A stretch of 64,000 nucleotides of DNA from Megalobrama amblycephala. Lineage: Eukaryota > Chordata > Actinopteri > Cypriniformes > Xenocyprididae. Positions 33,011-46,914 of this stretch are shown piece by piece; position 1 is the stretch's first letter, and the number at the start of each line of letters is the position of its first letter. The notes under the pieces were generated by a model, which was not told the origin of the DNA, ran no database searches, and saw nothing but the letters and a program-made list of their open reading frames with translations. The position numbers and the translations under genes are program-made. Location of the stretch: positions 9,431,882 to 9,495,881 of the forward strand of contig NC_063066.1 in assembly GCF_018812025.1 (NCBI RefSeq), written 5' to 3'.

Positions 33011-36000
33011 AGGGGATGTGAACAAATTTAGGAGTCGTAGAAAAAACGTAGAAATAATATAACCCACTTTTGTTGCCCTTAAATGTAGTTTTCCAAAATA
33101 TCCCACCCACTTTTCCATTGCCCATTACTTTTCCTCTGATGTAAGCCCTTGTCCTCATTCCCTTTCGACCTCGATTGTTTTACACGTTGCTTAAACCTGT
33201 TTTTTTCGTTTCATTAGTGTACTGTCGTAAACCTGCATGTCAGTGGTCCACATGCCTCTTCCTGCAAGGGGGCTTTAACATCTTCCCCTCAGCCAGTTTA
33301 CACTCAGACTTGTCACCTGCTAAACACAAAGTGCTTGACGACAGTGAACCATGGGAGATGTGTTTTTGACAAATCTTACAGGCAAATCATAGCATCTGCT
33401 GTGAGGAAATATGGTAATAGAGTTAAGATGGCTGAACAGGCTGTGGTCCTGCCAACACTTTTTGCCTTTGACTTTTAGCGAGACACGCAATAAAATAAAA
33501 TAGACACTACTGAGTTATTATCAGAAATATTTGTGAAGTGGTTGACTATTTAGTTGTTGTTGTGTGTGTTTTACATAATCGTTCTTTAGTTTTGAGTATG
33601 TGTTGTCTCTTTCTGTGAAGGGAAGTCTAAGGATGTACACTCTTTTTTTTATACATATTTTTTATTTCCCATTTTCTGTTTGAATTAGTATTAGTATTTG
33701 AATTATTATTATAATTTTATAAGAAATACAGTAATATTTTTGTTTTTTTCAGTGTTATAAAACATTAAAACAACTTTATTTTGATAAAACGGCACAAGAC
33801 ATTGAATAAAATGTTTTTTGTTTTTTTTTTAAATGATGTCTGGTTTTCTTTGGTCATATCTGAATAAAAAAGTCTGAATATTATCACAATAGCATCGAAT
33901 GATTATGTATTAAACCGTAAGTAATTGAGCACTTTTGTTATTTTTAAGCCGTTTAAGCTATTCCTTGAAATAGCACTCACATTTTTAATAATCTATGTTT
34001 GAGAATTTTATGAAAATGATGTGTAAACAGTCAGTTAACATATATATTCATGTTGACTGCCTAAATTATTTTCGTTTTTGTTTTTAAGATAAAAATTTTT
34101 TTTAAGATTTGGTTTCTTGTAAAATAGAAAAAACACAAACCGTAATATATCAGGTTTCATTATATCATAAAGTATATGAGATTATGAAACACCGCACATT
34201 AATTCATAAGATACACAAAGCCAGTGTAGATAAATTAACAGAATTACAGGCTCACAAAGGCATCATAACATTTGTTTATTTTGTCTGTAAATTACAAAAG
34301 AAAAAAAGAAAAACACATTCAAAGAGAGTGAATTAATTTATTTTGTAAATGTCATTCGTTAAATGATTTTGTGCTCTTTACATTGATGCAAATGTTAAAC
34401 CCACCGATGAGTTCGTAAAAATGTTTTTAAAATTAATATCTAATAATGATTTAAATTTGTTTAACTCTATCTAGATTTATCGGATCTTTTCGGTTATTGT
34501 TAATTTTCAACAGTAAGTAATTTGCATGCTGTTATAGTAATGCTGTTATATTTTTCTTATTGTCTAATACACCAGTATTTCAACATTAATTTATAAAAGA
34601 AATGACTCCAAAACAGTTTAGCGGCTATTGCAGAAACAATATAAAATAAATCATTTGTAAAATGCTGAATGTTGTCAAGTATTTGGAAGATTGTAAAGAC
34701 AATTTTGTTTAAAATACCACTGCATACTAATAAAATTGAAAAACAAAAAGAGATTAAATTGCACTATAATGTAAAAAAAGAAAAAAAAAGATTTAATTAG
34801 CTTGCTGCAAAATGTTGTAAACCGCAAAACATACTCTTTTTCCTAAATGAATAAAATAAATCCTAATGAAGTTCTGCATGGAGACTGTGTGACTGGGTTA
34901 TATCTACACAAATCAATTTACTTAATTATTATTTTTAGATTGTTTTATAATGTTTAATATTTGAACGGAGGGTAATTCTAATATTTTGAAAAGTTTTACA
35001 TTGCATGCATTGCAAGTTTTCCTTGCATGTTTACTAGTTTTTAATTACAGTTAATTAAGTTTGTTGTTCATATTACAGCCAGTGGAAACTTTAGATGCAT
35101 AAAAGAGTTTTGATTAAACAATGAGTGTTTATTTGAAAATCAACAAAAAAATTCCATTAATGCATTCTCAGCTTGTTTATTTTGCATTTTTTTGATTTCT
35201 CCATCTGTTACCGAGGACATTGTCACATTTCTTGTATTGTTTATCTAGTTGATAAAGTTTGCTTGCAGCATCAAAAGCTGGCTTGGTTCATTAGGTATTT
35301 CGTGACAGAATCTAATTGGCAAAACTTTCTTTCATTTCCAGTAAGGCTTTTTACTTCTTCAAGGAGAGTGGTCATGAATGGTTTATACTGAGTCATAAAC
35401 TAATCATACTTAATGATAGGAGGGAATCGACAGAGGCGCAGGCCTGATCAAAACTGCTCTCTTATTCAGATGGTTCCTCTGTGTGAGCAGGAAAACACTA
35501 GGAGAATGCTGAATGAAAGCACACCATCTGTTTTTCACATGTTCCTCAGTGTTGGGGACATCAGACTCTGTCATCAGCTCATTTTACACTCGAGTGCCAC
35601 TCAACCTCCATCTCTTTTAATTGATATTTACACTCATCTGTTCATTTTCATCATTTTATAGCACACCAGTACATTTGCACTATTTAGCGATATGCTAAAC
35701 TGTCATCTGCTCAAGGTAGAAAAAGTGTACATGTTTTGTCTCCCTGTTTGTGTGTTCATAATTATAAAGTTTATGCAAGTGAAAAAAAGTAATTTAGATA
35801 AAGGGTAAGTTGTTGAGAAAATGTTTAAATATAAAGCAATATGCATTTGAGCTATTCGAGTAATGCCACTTTTTGCCCAATTTGATTTTGACAGTTTCTT
35901 AAATCAGTCTCATTCAGTCCATAAAGTCCTTTCAGGGCAACATAAGATTTCATTTAATTCCCCATCATTTCATTTTTACTCATGGTTTTATTTAAAGTAA

Positions 36001-36429
36001 ACTATCTTGCAAAAAAAAAAAAAAAAAATTATATGCAGTAGTCTCAGATAGCAACATTTAAGACAAACGACAAAAACGTCAACAATCAACCAACATTAAG
36101 GAAAAAAATGTGCTCCGAATATAACCACACAACAAATAAACAACAGCAGAAAGTCAGCAAACAACAATCATAAGAATAACCGCATTATTCATTCTTGCCA
36201 CAGTGCATGCTGGGAGCTTGTGATCCTATAAGAAACCAGCAGCATTCTCCTTTATGAAATAGTTTATATAAATCTATCTGACTATTGTGGGCATTTCTGT
36301 TTTTTTATGTAGATTCAAAGAAATTTCTCACTGGGTCCATCTGTGACTCAAAAAGTCCCGTATGCTGAATAAAATGCTTTTTTATTTTTGCAGTATATAT
36401 GGAATGGAGTAGAATGAAAGAATGTGATT
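33011..36429. other. long AT-rich noncoding tract
   Basis: Strongly AT-rich from about 33640 to 35170, with many A/T runs (for example A18 at about 36010-36027). Short frames at 34109-34336, 35173-35391 and 35413-35661 carry no domain. No transposon ends were detected. Confidence 0.5.
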
Positions 36430-37649
36430 ACTACACTTCCATATTAAGTCCACATGCCGTTTGTAGTGTTTGGAATGGGTCCCTTCTCTGTCCGCTCATA
36501 AAAAAGTCCAAAAGCAAACAGTGAGCTCTTACTGTGCTGCCGTTCCCATTTCTCCAGTCAAACTCTCTGGACCTAGGAGATTTGAAATGTGGAGGAGAGA
36601 AAGTTACCTTTCTCTTTCTTTTCATTCCAAATTACAAGAAAAAAAAAACCTCTCACATGGTCCCAAAGTTAACCTTACATACAGAGAGAAAAAGAAAGGG
36701 AGGGGATGGGATAAAGAGGCTTTTTTTCTTCTCTTTTTATAAAAGCTTTAAAGAACAAAGACTCAAAGAGACTCCAATATGAGGCTGTCAAATTTTACAA
36801 ACAAATAGGTCTTAATGAAAGTTACTTTTTTAGTGTGAGATTGATTATTCCACAATATCTCTGTAGCCTTAAAGACGTGCTCCATATATGCACTATTTTC
36901 TAAGGAGTGATGCAACCGCATTGTTTATGGTTTAAGTCAACTCTCATATTTTCATCTCCTTTTGGTGTACAGTATGATTTAACCCTACAAAGGTTCATAT
37001 GGATCTGCTAGGAAGCGGGTGAGCAGAAAAGGAAATAGTTGCGTAAACATAAAATGGAGTTGCGACAAGATGCTCTATTATCTAACAAGAGTGGCAAAGT
37101 TTTAGTTTCAAAACGGGGCAAGATAATATGGAGGAGTGTTACATCACCAATTTTTTTTTTTTTCCCCCCACTGAAAACAAGGTACCCAAAATGTGGGTGG
37201 GGTATGTGGGTGTGTGTCTGCGGGAAATAACATCCTGGCTGTGGATAAATCAAGTAAGAAATGATAGATCTTCATGTCATTATGTAGAAAAACACGATCT
37301 ATTCATATCCGTGCGCGATTACTCATGCGATGGGAAATGCGATTTGCGCTGCGTTACTACAAATATCATATCACTTACAGCTCTCGCTCACAACCGCACA
37401 AAGAGGCAGCCATTTTGTCTGGCTCCCTCTCAATGTGCCTTCATTCTCATTGTATGACACCTAAACCCTCATTTTATTCAACATTTATGATGCCACACCA
37501 AACGCTCATGTCACATGCTCTCTTTTTGTCCGGTGCTGACAGAAAACACTTTTTGTGGTACTGCCTATGATTCTCATCTTCTGCTCAGAATGTTCCAGAC
37601 ACTATTGAGTAATAGCTAAGCCACATGCCTCCCTTCTTTTCTTTCTTTT

Positions 37650-37650
<1 letters not shown>
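36430..37650. other. noncoding, nothing firm
   Basis: Several overlapping frames of 63-109 codons occur at 36431-36782 and 37008-37570, on both strands in both stretches, none with a domain. There is a T15 run at about 37149-37163 and purine-rich sequence at 36680-36720. Confidence 0.4.

Positions 37651-37688
<38 letters not shown>
37651..37688 (+). repeat. (CA)19 microsatellite
   Basis: Uninterrupted CA dinucleotides; a shorter CA tract follows at about 37772-37785. Confidence 0.97.
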
Positions 37689-37690
<2 letters not shown>

Positions 37691-38759
37691 TGCACCAAAG
37701 CGCCCAACATGGGACAAGATGAGGCTCATTGAAGAGCCAATCTCACACCTGCTCCCCCACCCACCATTTCCACACACACACACACTTGCGCTCGCTCTCA
37801 CACTGAGCTTGTTGTCCAGAGGTGACTTTATCCTGAATTGACAAAGTCAGCCAGAAGAGACAATCTAGGTTGGACAAAAAAATGGTAAAGTAAATAACTA
37901 GCAAGTGACACTGCAGTAGATTTTGTATTAATCAAATATTGATATAATCTTTCTTTGAGTAATTAGGTCTTTCAATCAGGTACTTTATATCTGAATTTAT
38001 CTGAAGATAGGCTGGCAAACAGCTAAGGAACTCTATGCGAGCGCCCACGTAGTTTAAAATACTCTGATTTAACTTAATTTGATACTTTTTTGCAATTAAA
38101 GGCTTTAAAACCCTTTGAAGATGTATAATGTCCTTAATTAATAATAGAGCTCCCAAATCACATAGCCTTTTTAACATCTCCACATCTCAGGAATATTTTA
38201 GCAGAATCAATACATTTTTAATTCGTTTTCTTGACAGGCCCGGTCAGTGCTGAAGTTTCCTAAGTATATTTTCACAGGAGAACACAAGATCCATATGACC
38301 ATCTATTTTCTGCCAACACAGCAACATGAAAATCCATCATCTGCAACTCATGAACACCCTGGAATAGGGTGTGTAATGTAATCCCCCTCAAGAAACACTT
38401 CTTTAAAGCTGATCTGTGAATATTGTTGAGGATAAAAGGCTTTGTTTTTTTATCTCGGATGCTTTTGTATTGTTTTAATTTAGCAGCGGTCCATTTTTTT
38501 TTTTGCATACGCATCTTCGGCCTCACCAGAACGCCAGTCCACGTCAACTCACAATTAGGGCGTTGGATACCCTCACACACCCATTCGACTGCCCTGATAT
38601 ATAAATTACCACATAACCAGGTCTATAAAAGATAGACGTGGCAAGAACACCCTTACACGTTACTTATAAAATAGGTTACTGCACTTTGACATGTACTGTA
38701 CTTGAACACTCACCTTGTCCGTTTGCTTTATACACCTCCAGTATGATACGTGGTTTATG
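37689..38759. other. AT-rich region with two consecutive minus-strand frames of unknown origin
   Basis: Reading leftward, 38580-38272 (102 codons, beginning at a GTG; includes RPKMRMQKKKW across an A11 run) is followed by 38183-37932 (83 codons, Leu/Ile-rich). Both lack in-frame start context and any domain I know. They could be a decayed retroelement or chance; the A-run makes frame continuity unreliable. Confidence 0.2.
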
Positions 38760-39899
38760 ATGCGTAGCTTGGAGCTTGCTGGAATAGAATAGACCAGATC
38801 TATTTTCTTCTTAATCTCGTGCAACTTCTAGGAGTCTGGCTCAAAGTCTTAGCCCAACTAGGAGAGGAAGGCACGGAGCTGAACTCCATAAATCTGCACA
38901 GACCAGGCCTTTAGTGGTCAGGAACGCCATGGGAGTGTCAGGCTGCTCTCGGCTGGGGTTTTGGGGCAGGATTATGGATTGAGACACACAGCTGAGAGGC
39001 TAAACTTACACTTTTCATTCCAGCTTCAAGGGGGTCTCGATACGTCCTAGAAGCCAGATTCCAGACCTTTCATTTTGCCCCTACAATGAACGGTCCATTA
39101 ACTGCCGATTCTTTATGGGATTTTTTTTTTATTTTATTTTATTTTTATAATGTGCAGTTGAAAATTGAATTTGGCTGAAAAAAAAAATACAATGGCTAGT
39201 TTTGATTTTTTTTTTTTTTTTTTTAAGAGAAAAAATGTTGGTAGTGTAAAATGATAGAAGGAAGGAGACACACATGGCATGCTTAAAACGCTTTATTCGC
39301 CTATGTAAAGAGAGAGCAGTATGCCCCCTTCTGGCTCTCTTCTTTCCTCTGTTGTCCTTTATTCTCTCTTTCTTTTTTTCCCTTCCGTATTTTAAAATAT
39401 GAGTTATCTTTTGATCTGCTCACTGAGTGAGGGTCTTAGAATTTATGAGAGTGACTGTCGACTGATTTGGAGGGACAAAAAATCTCCATAATAAGATGTT
39501 AGCAGCAAACGGGGGTCCAATAAATGCTCCATGTCTTCTGGTGTCCTTCGCTCCCCACAAAAAGCTCTATATCCTCTGCACTGCTCTGTAATCTGTGTGA
39601 ACTATCTGCTTCTTTGCCTTTACAGAGCTCTGTAAATGTGACAGTAGTAGATCTTAAGAGGGCCACCTCAATATTGATATGGCTCACTCCAGCTGAATGG
39701 AAATGAAGACTTTCTCAGAGGAGCTGTTTGATCTTGCTGTATATCTGGGGCACAAAGAATATTCTCAGTCACAGAGTTTGCTGTTTTTACTACTGCTCTG
39801 CCAAAAGTGTGATACCAGACATCTGCATCTGACATGCATGTATACTAGAGTCACCCTGTAATTATCATCTAAACAGATAGGCGCTATGAAAATCGACAC
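38760..39899. other. noncoding; unique block then T-rich tract
   Basis: 38760-39110 is complex, non-repetitive sequence. 39120-39230 holds T and A runs, including a long T-run at about 39207-39224. Overlapping frames on opposite strands at 39499-39706 are not genes. Confidence 0.35.
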
Positions 39900-40560
39900 C
39901 ACCAATCGGTTTCTACAGGGCATAAGCTGACCCAGTAGCTGTAAGACAAACTATTACCTGACTAGCTGTACCAAATAAACCCATCATCCTCGGATTGTAT
40001 GTGTTTCTCCGTCCCCTTGCCCAGCACCCGGTCCCACAAGCTTGAGCCGGCACTGGCACCGATGCCAGCCTGTGGTCCAAGGTGCCAGTACTGGTGAGGG
40101 ACTGGGATGAAGAAAGAGACCGAGAGACTACTGGTGGCTTCAGCATGCCCGAGCCGGGTGTGGGTAATTACGGCGGGGAGAAGCCGATTAGCCTAGACCC
40201 GAGCAGCACAGCGAGGGGGACGGGCCCACACCCAGCAGGGAGGGGAGTCTTGCCACGGCGAAGACCAATCAAGTGTAAAGCCCAGTGCAGACCCCCGGCC
40301 CTCAATTCAGTGGGAAAAGGCTTGGCTGGCGGTTCAGAGCACCGCAACTTTCACGGATTAGTTGAGACTCTATTCTGGCGGCTGAAAGGGGAACACAGCA
40401 CGAGAGCGGGGCTTCAATGTGCGCGCTTGGGCTTGCACAAACACACGCACACACACACACACACAGACAAAACCTCCCAACAGCTGGGGAGAGGGCTGCA
40501 GCCTGCTCCATATCACCATGGCAACGGCATATCTCACATTTGAGTCAAAATAAAGACACT
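39900..40560. other. GC-rich unique block, candidate regulatory DNA
   Basis: Marked rise in GC with CCGGCACTGGCACCGATGCC at 40048-40067 and a partly inverted GGTGCCAGTACTGG at 40081-40094. A 153-codon plus frame at 40082-40543 runs into the CA repeat (poly Thr-His) and is unlikely to be real. Confidence 0.28.
40436..40466 (+). repeat. (CA)n microsatellite
   Basis: About 15 CA units with one G interruption. Confidence 0.95.
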
Positions 40561-43117
40561 TTGGGCTGGAATTGGAATATTTATTCCCCACCTCTAATGT
40601 AGTGCGTTTGCTTTCCTCATTTACGCTGAAGAGTGTCATGCCTCCAACTAGCATACAACATGGTCTTTTTTTCTACTTTTTTTCTTTTGTTTTTTTTCCC
40701 CAAGGATAAATTAAAACTTTATGCTCAAATCCCCAGAAGATTTCTATGCATCTAAAAAAAATAGTATAATCATTTTAACACAATCTTTTTCACAGTTGTT
40801 TTGTGACAAATGAAGGAAGGCAAGGCATTTACACTCACAGATCTAATACTAGCTGCTCAATGATTGCAAGTTATAGCCTTCCAGACTCAGTTCATATTAG
40901 CCTCTCACTATCCATTTGTTCCCTATGATTTCACTATTATGTTGGAGGGAAAAAAACATACAGTTTGCCACTTCTCTGGTAAATACTCCAAAAAAAGCGC
41001 ATTCTTTTTGTGTAACAATATCACTGCTTGATAATGGACGGAACACACACACACACACGCTCACAGACACACACTCACACATGTCCAGTTTATCACACAA
41101 TACCCATAATCATTCCATTACCCATCTGCCAGGCACAAATTGAAGCAGTGCACTTGTTATTATTCACATTTATTTATTTATTTTCTTTTAGCAGAAATTG
41201 GTGACAGTGCATTTTGTTGGAACAATTTAAATTCTATTCCGAGTTATTTTACTGGCAGAATGACTATCAATCTGCCACTTTTAATAGCACCACGATGCAG
41301 AGGTGTAATGGACATATGTGTAGAAATGGACTGATAACACCATTATCAAAGCAGCTCCTCTCATTCCCAGCCAAGATAATACCTAATTGGACTTATTATC
41401 TAGATTTGCTCAAGTTGTTTGTACTGTTATCACCGAACGTGACATGCAATTACATTTTCAGCTACTACTGTCCCATTGATGCAAGATAAAGCTTTTTATA
41501 TATTTTAAAAAAAGCATGTTTATGTTTGTAACTGGCGGTTTTTACTTGCCGCCTTTTTCGAACGCAGCTGTTTTAAAGCACGGTTTGGGGCTCGTTTTAT
41601 TTTTGGGGCCGGGTGGTTTTAGTAAGTATATTTATGATCTCTTCCACATTCTGTGTAATGGTCACTGTTCAGCAGGCTTCTGACTGAAATCTGGCATTCT
41701 GTGAGATGAGATGATATGAGGAGAGGCCCCCACAAGCTTCCAGGGGGCTCTTCTTGCTCTCTGTCCTATCATGTGCTCTGCTTTCTGTGTGCACTGCTTA
41801 TTGCATATGGACTTTGAAGTCTTGCTGTTCTCTCTCTCCCCCTGTCGCTTTATCTATCTCTCCCTTTCTCTTTTCTCTCCGCTCTGGGTTGCTTTTGATG
41901 CATTTGTGTTCTATGAATGGTTTTCTTTAACGCCTGCTTCCCCATGCCTCTCTTTTCTCTCTGTAAAACAGTGAGTCTTTTTTCTTTCAAACAACGTCGA
42001 TAAATTACAAGTTGTCAAGTGTCATTTCCCTTGTTTACTGCCATTTTGGGCATCTTTTCCCTCCTGTTCCTCCCAGCGTTTCACATTTAATTGCACCAGT
42101 AATACTCACGGAGTTCACCAGTGTGGCACGTTCGGCACTCGGCTGTTATGGCGGGGGGACGGAATCTATTAAAATATTTTCCAGGCTTCAGGAGTTTTAT
42201 TCGTGTAATTTGTGTGTATATACCCCACTGTGTTACCACCAACTACGAGAGGTATAACAGAGTTAATGTAAAAACAAAGAAGACATGCAGTGTGCATGTA
42301 CAAAAGTACCACATAGGTGTTTCTTAGGAGCCCCTGTTGTAGCTCTCCTATGCAAACGGCCTAATTTATTACATGTCAGCAAAAGCCAACAACCTTTTAT
42401 TACCCAACAGTAATTTCCCATATGTTGAGTGTTTATCACCACTCAGGGAACAGAGTAGTAGGAAGTGTAGAACTGGTAGTTCACTGCAGACATGAGGTCT
42501 TAAATAAAGCTAAAGCTCCATGTAAAGAGATGGTCTGAATTACCATGGAACTCTCTGTTTTGGTGTGTACTGTACCTGCATTTTTTTTAGTCAAGATCAA
42601 CTGCTAACTATAGCATAGATACATTCTCCATTTTAACATGCAGATCAAATTTACTAGAAAGAAGATAAGTGGAAGTTTCTGCAGTAGGACTGTATATAAT
42701 AATTTTGGATATAATTATTATCAGAGCACGCAGATGAAATGCAATAAAGTTATCTTGCTTTCGGAGGCGTATACCTGCTGTTTGGGAACAGTCGTGTAAG
42801 ACAGTTCTGTGAAGTAATTACACTGAACACTTTGTCCAGTTATAAGTTGGATGTATTTTTTGATGCACATCGAGGAATTTATTCGGTAAATGTGTTTCCA
42901 TCATAGTTTATACACGTTTTATTATTGGATAATTTTATCTGACTCAATTGAGAATTTTTTTTTTTTTTAAACATTTTTAGAATTTATATTTATATTGACG
43001 TTACCATCCAGCGTTTCTTTTTTTTAATGTGATATCGTAAAATGTGCATAAAATAGGTGGATGGAAATATAGCTATTGCCACAAAATAAACAGCTTCAGG
43101 ATGATACAAAAAGACAC
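40561..43117. other. noncoding with candidate regulatory block at 41130-41490
   Basis: A CA-rich tract lies at about 41044-41092. 41130-41490 is unique, AT-balanced sequence with CTAATTGG at 41383-41390, ATTATCAAAG and several TAAT cores. 41810-41890 is CT-rich. 42000-42260 is complex with no domain in its frames. 42895-43080 is T-rich. Confidence 0.3.
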
Positions 43118-44084
43118 TTAAAGGGATAGTTCACCCAAAAATGAAAATTATCCCATGATTTACTCACTCTCAAGCCATCCTAGGTATATATGACTATCAT
43201 CTTTCAGATGAACACAATCAGAGATATATTTAAAAATATCCTTAGTCCTCCAAGGTTTATAATGGTTGTGAATGGGGGGGCCACATTTTGAAACCAAAAA
43301 TAATGTATCCATCCAAAAAAAAAAAGTAATCCATACAACTCCAGGGTGTTAATAAAGGCCTTCTGAAGCGAAGCGATGCGTTTTTGTAAGAAAAATATCC
43401 ATATTTAAAACTTTATAAATACAAATAACTAGCTTCCGGTGGATGACCGTATGCAGAATGCACAAGTCAATTTGCGGCAGAAGAGTATCCTTTGACCTGA
43501 CGCACAACGTAATGACGAACACGGATGCGCAGAGGATAAAGCAAAACAAATCACCAGTCACGGATTATAAGTCTAAAACAATAATTTTTAAAGAGAAATG
43601 TCGGAGGATTTCGATATAAGAGGAGCTTAAATTTGTTGCACAGCCCTATTTGTTTGAACCGCGAGAGACGTCTACGTTTACAATACTCCTACATCCTGCG
43701 TCATACATTGCGTCAGGGGTTTATTTATTTGGTTCAAGTCGACTTGTGCATTCTGCGTACGGTCGTCTGCTGGAAGCTATTTGAATTTTTAAAGTTTTAA
43801 ATATGGATATTTTTCTTAGAAAAACACATTGCTTCGCTTCAGAAGGCCTTTATTAACCCTCTGGAGCCATATGGATTACTTTTTTATGGATGGATGCATT
43901 ATTTTTGGCTTAAAAATGCAACCCCCCCATTCACAACCATTATAAACCTTGGAGGACTAAGGATATTTTTAAATATATATCTGATTGTGTTTGTCTAAAA
44001 GAAGATAGTCATATACACCTAGGATGGCTTGAGTGTGAGTAAATCATGGGATAATTTTCATTTTTGGGTGAACTATCCCTTTAA
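43118..44084. mobile_element. long palindromic TTAA-flanked transposon
   Basis: Intact TTAA occurs at 43118-43121 and 44081-44084. Termini AGGGATAGTTCACCCAAAAA and TTTTTGGGTGAACTATCCCT are exact inverses. Inversion continues far inward: arms 43122-43470 and 43739-44080 pair through GTTTATAATGGTTGTGAATG, GGCCTTCTGAAGCGAAGC and GCAGAATGCACAAGTC words. Only about 270 bp form the centre. The 70-codon minus frame at 43349-43561 is not a gene. This is the best-preserved full copy of its group in the window. Confidence 0.9.
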
Positions 44085-44121
44085 TGTCAGGGTCATGACC
44101 ACCATTTTTTGTGATATTATT

Positions 44122-44510
44122 AAGGATGCACGGTATCCCTAACAACAGTCTGTAGCATATTGGTTATTGGCTGATGTCAGATGTTTTAAAATTCATCAAT
44201 ATTGGTCAATATTTCATTGTGCATGCTTATTCCTATTTTAACTTTCAGGTAACCTAGTCTAGTACTCAAGTGACCTAGCTCTTAAAGTAAAAAAAAAAAA
44301 AAGTATATACTGTATAATTTTATATATCTTATATACATTTTATATACTGTACATCCTTTGTAGTCTTTAACAAATTGATCAAATTGATTTTTTTACTATT
44401 GCATTTTGGATTCATTTATGCACAATAATGTGAATTGTAATATCGACCATTTATCTGTTATTATCAGCCATAAGATGAAAATAATTATTAGTATTGCCCA
44501 GAATTTGAAT
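44122..44510. mobile_element. degraded GATGCA/TATTGG-type repeat
   Basis: GGATGCACGGTATCCC..TATTGGTTATTGGCTGATGTCAG on the left and TATCGACC..TTATCAGCCATAAG on the right resemble the inverted ends of the copies at 46915-47600 and 58392-58800. An A13 run lies at about 44290. Heavily decayed; ends approximate. Confidence 0.45.
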
Positions 44511-44520
44511 TTCAGTGCAT

Positions 44521-46914
44521 TCCAAGATATTATCTCATTGATTTTAACAAAACATTAAACTACAAATTGTCTTATGCTTGGACGTTTCACAGGGAATCTT
44601 GCTTGTAACAGGGCCACACTTTCACGTCCTCTTATCTGATTGAACAGCTGTAGATAAGTGATATTACAGCAAATTTTTAGAAAAACACGAAGGCTGCTTC
44701 TTATGTTTTTGACACTCTGAGATTTTCTTAGTCCAGAACTATGATTTGTGTGCGAAATCTACTTAAAGCCAAAGTGCTGGAATGACTAAAGTGTTTCGTG
44801 GGTGGCAAGAACTGAGAAGTATTTGAGTCAGCCTCTGTTTGGTGGTACACAGGTCTAGTCGAAGCACTATAAACATGTTCATGGTATGCTGTCTATAGTA
44901 GTGGATTTGAGAATAGAGTTAACGGGATATTAAAGAATGTGATGCAAGCCGTAGAGAACAGAAAGCCGGCCTCGCCTATTGTTGGAGAATCCCACAGAGA
45001 TGATCGATCGGCCAGCCACAGGTAGGCAGTCTGTAGAACATCTGTGTGAACTGTCAAACGTCAGCTGACTGCAAAACACCTCACCGGAACAACATAGTCT
45101 TGCTCACACACACACAGATATAAATTCATACACACTCCTATATTAACCTCAATGTTTACCAGAGAGAAAAATGCTTATAGAAAAAGATATTCTGTTCGAC
45201 TCAGAAAATAGTTTTTGAAAGGAATAAAAAGGCACAGGGCATTTCTTCTCCCTGCCGGAGTTGATTTGCTACCTCATTAGGCCACAAAATGGTATCAGAT
45301 CCGTCCATCATGCTCGCAGCATCCAGCAGCGGTTGATCTCAGAGGCTACACAGTCCATTTCATTCAAATCCCCCCTCTCGCTGAACAACATGTTCCCGTT
45401 CTGTCTTTCGGTCTCTGGCCATGTACAGTAACTGCTGCTGAGCGTGTGCCAACAGTGTTTGATCAGATGTCACAAAGCATGACTGAAACGCATGGGAACA
45501 AAGTCATTAAGACTCCAGCTCTCAAATGCCAGGGCGAGTGGAAGCCTGAATCATCAGGTTCTGCTCTGAGCTCTTCTGCGATACTGCAACTCCTTATTCA
45601 TAAAGAAATAGGTTAAGCCTTGATGTTTAAGTCAGAGGCAGCAAGTAAATCTCCTAAAATCTTTTTATGCTTGTAAGACAAAAGGGATCTAGCTATGGGA
45701 GCACGTCTTTTAGTTTGTCATAGCAAAGTCTGAAGTCCGGTGATGTTTTTTCTTCTTGCTGTTTTAATTCTTGCTCTATTCTGTTTATATCATTTTTGGT
45801 AGCTTTACAGACATAAGGAATTTATTAGTGAAATTCAAACCGAATGCCTGTGGTGTGATGTCAAAAGGATTTTGTTTCCTAATGAGAGAGAGAGAGAGAC
45901 TATTGTTATTCCTCAAACCTTAAGGGGAATTATCAGTCTTTACATGTGAGCAGATATATTTATCATAACTTTCCATAATTACTCATGCAACCTTCTGTAA
46001 TGGATAATTGGGCTTTCTATGTTGTATGATCGTAGGCCGCTAGTGTGTCATGCAGTAGAGTTTACTGTAGCCGATCGGGTTTGTATTAGTCAGGTGTGGA
46101 GAGGAGTCACAGTCTGACCAGCAGCATGGGGGAGTTTTACTGGACCTCCAAAATGAAACAAACAGGCTTTATTTGCTCTTTCCTACTGAGACCCGGGGAA
46201 ATTATTAGCCACAAAGTGCTGCAATAAAGAATTGATTTTCCAGGCTTGATGAATCCAGCATGTTCCAGCTGAGGCTGCTTCTCCTGGGCAGCAGCGACCC
46301 ACTTTATGGGCATTGAGAGCAGGAGAAACTGGAAATTGGATCCTTAAAAAAGCCCTACCTTTCGCTGCAGGCTTCATGACATTCATATTGTCATATATTG
46401 ATGTTAACTGTCTCTAAAGCAGACATGAAGATCTCGGGCTTTTTGAGTAAGTGTTTATCTGGCTTGAGGAGCTGTTGAGAGAGGGTAAAGCACCCGCCGT
46501 GGGACTGCTGAATAGTTAAGTCTTGTTTCAGTAATAACAGCTTCATAATTATACTACTTTCCTGAGATATTATTGCAGACTCTTTTCAAGTCTTAATTAC
46601 AACACAGTGAGATCTGAAAGTTCAGTTGATGCTTTTTCATAAGACCAAAGCAAAATAAAATATTTTTAACTTTAATTTATTTTTACAATTGTGCTTATTA
46701 ATATGGATCCCTGATTTTCTCAAACATATATACTCTTGTGTACTTGTACTGTGTAATTTTTCTTTCACCAGCCTCACCAAACAGAACTGCAAATATCAAA
46801 CAGGTTCTACAAACACACTTTGTCTGCCATTGAGCAACAAATAGCTCCACCCCAAAGTCACTCTGTTGTTCCAGCCAATACTGGGGTGTCGGAATGGTGA
46901 ATTACACACTTGTG
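44521..46914. other. noncoding with candidate regulatory blocks
   Basis: 45190-45600 and 46020-46400 are unique and information-rich. In 46183-46386 a 67-codon minus frame is open but lacks a domain. (GA)n occurs at about 45889-45900. CACACACACA lies near 45105. Confidence 0.28.

Noticed and set aside
37651..37785. Frame of Cys-Val repeats on the minus strand
   Set aside because: Direct translation of the CA microsatellite.
40082..40543. 153-codon plus frame
   Set aside because: It ends through a CA repeat (Thr-His run) and other frames across the same DNA are also open; no recognised domain.
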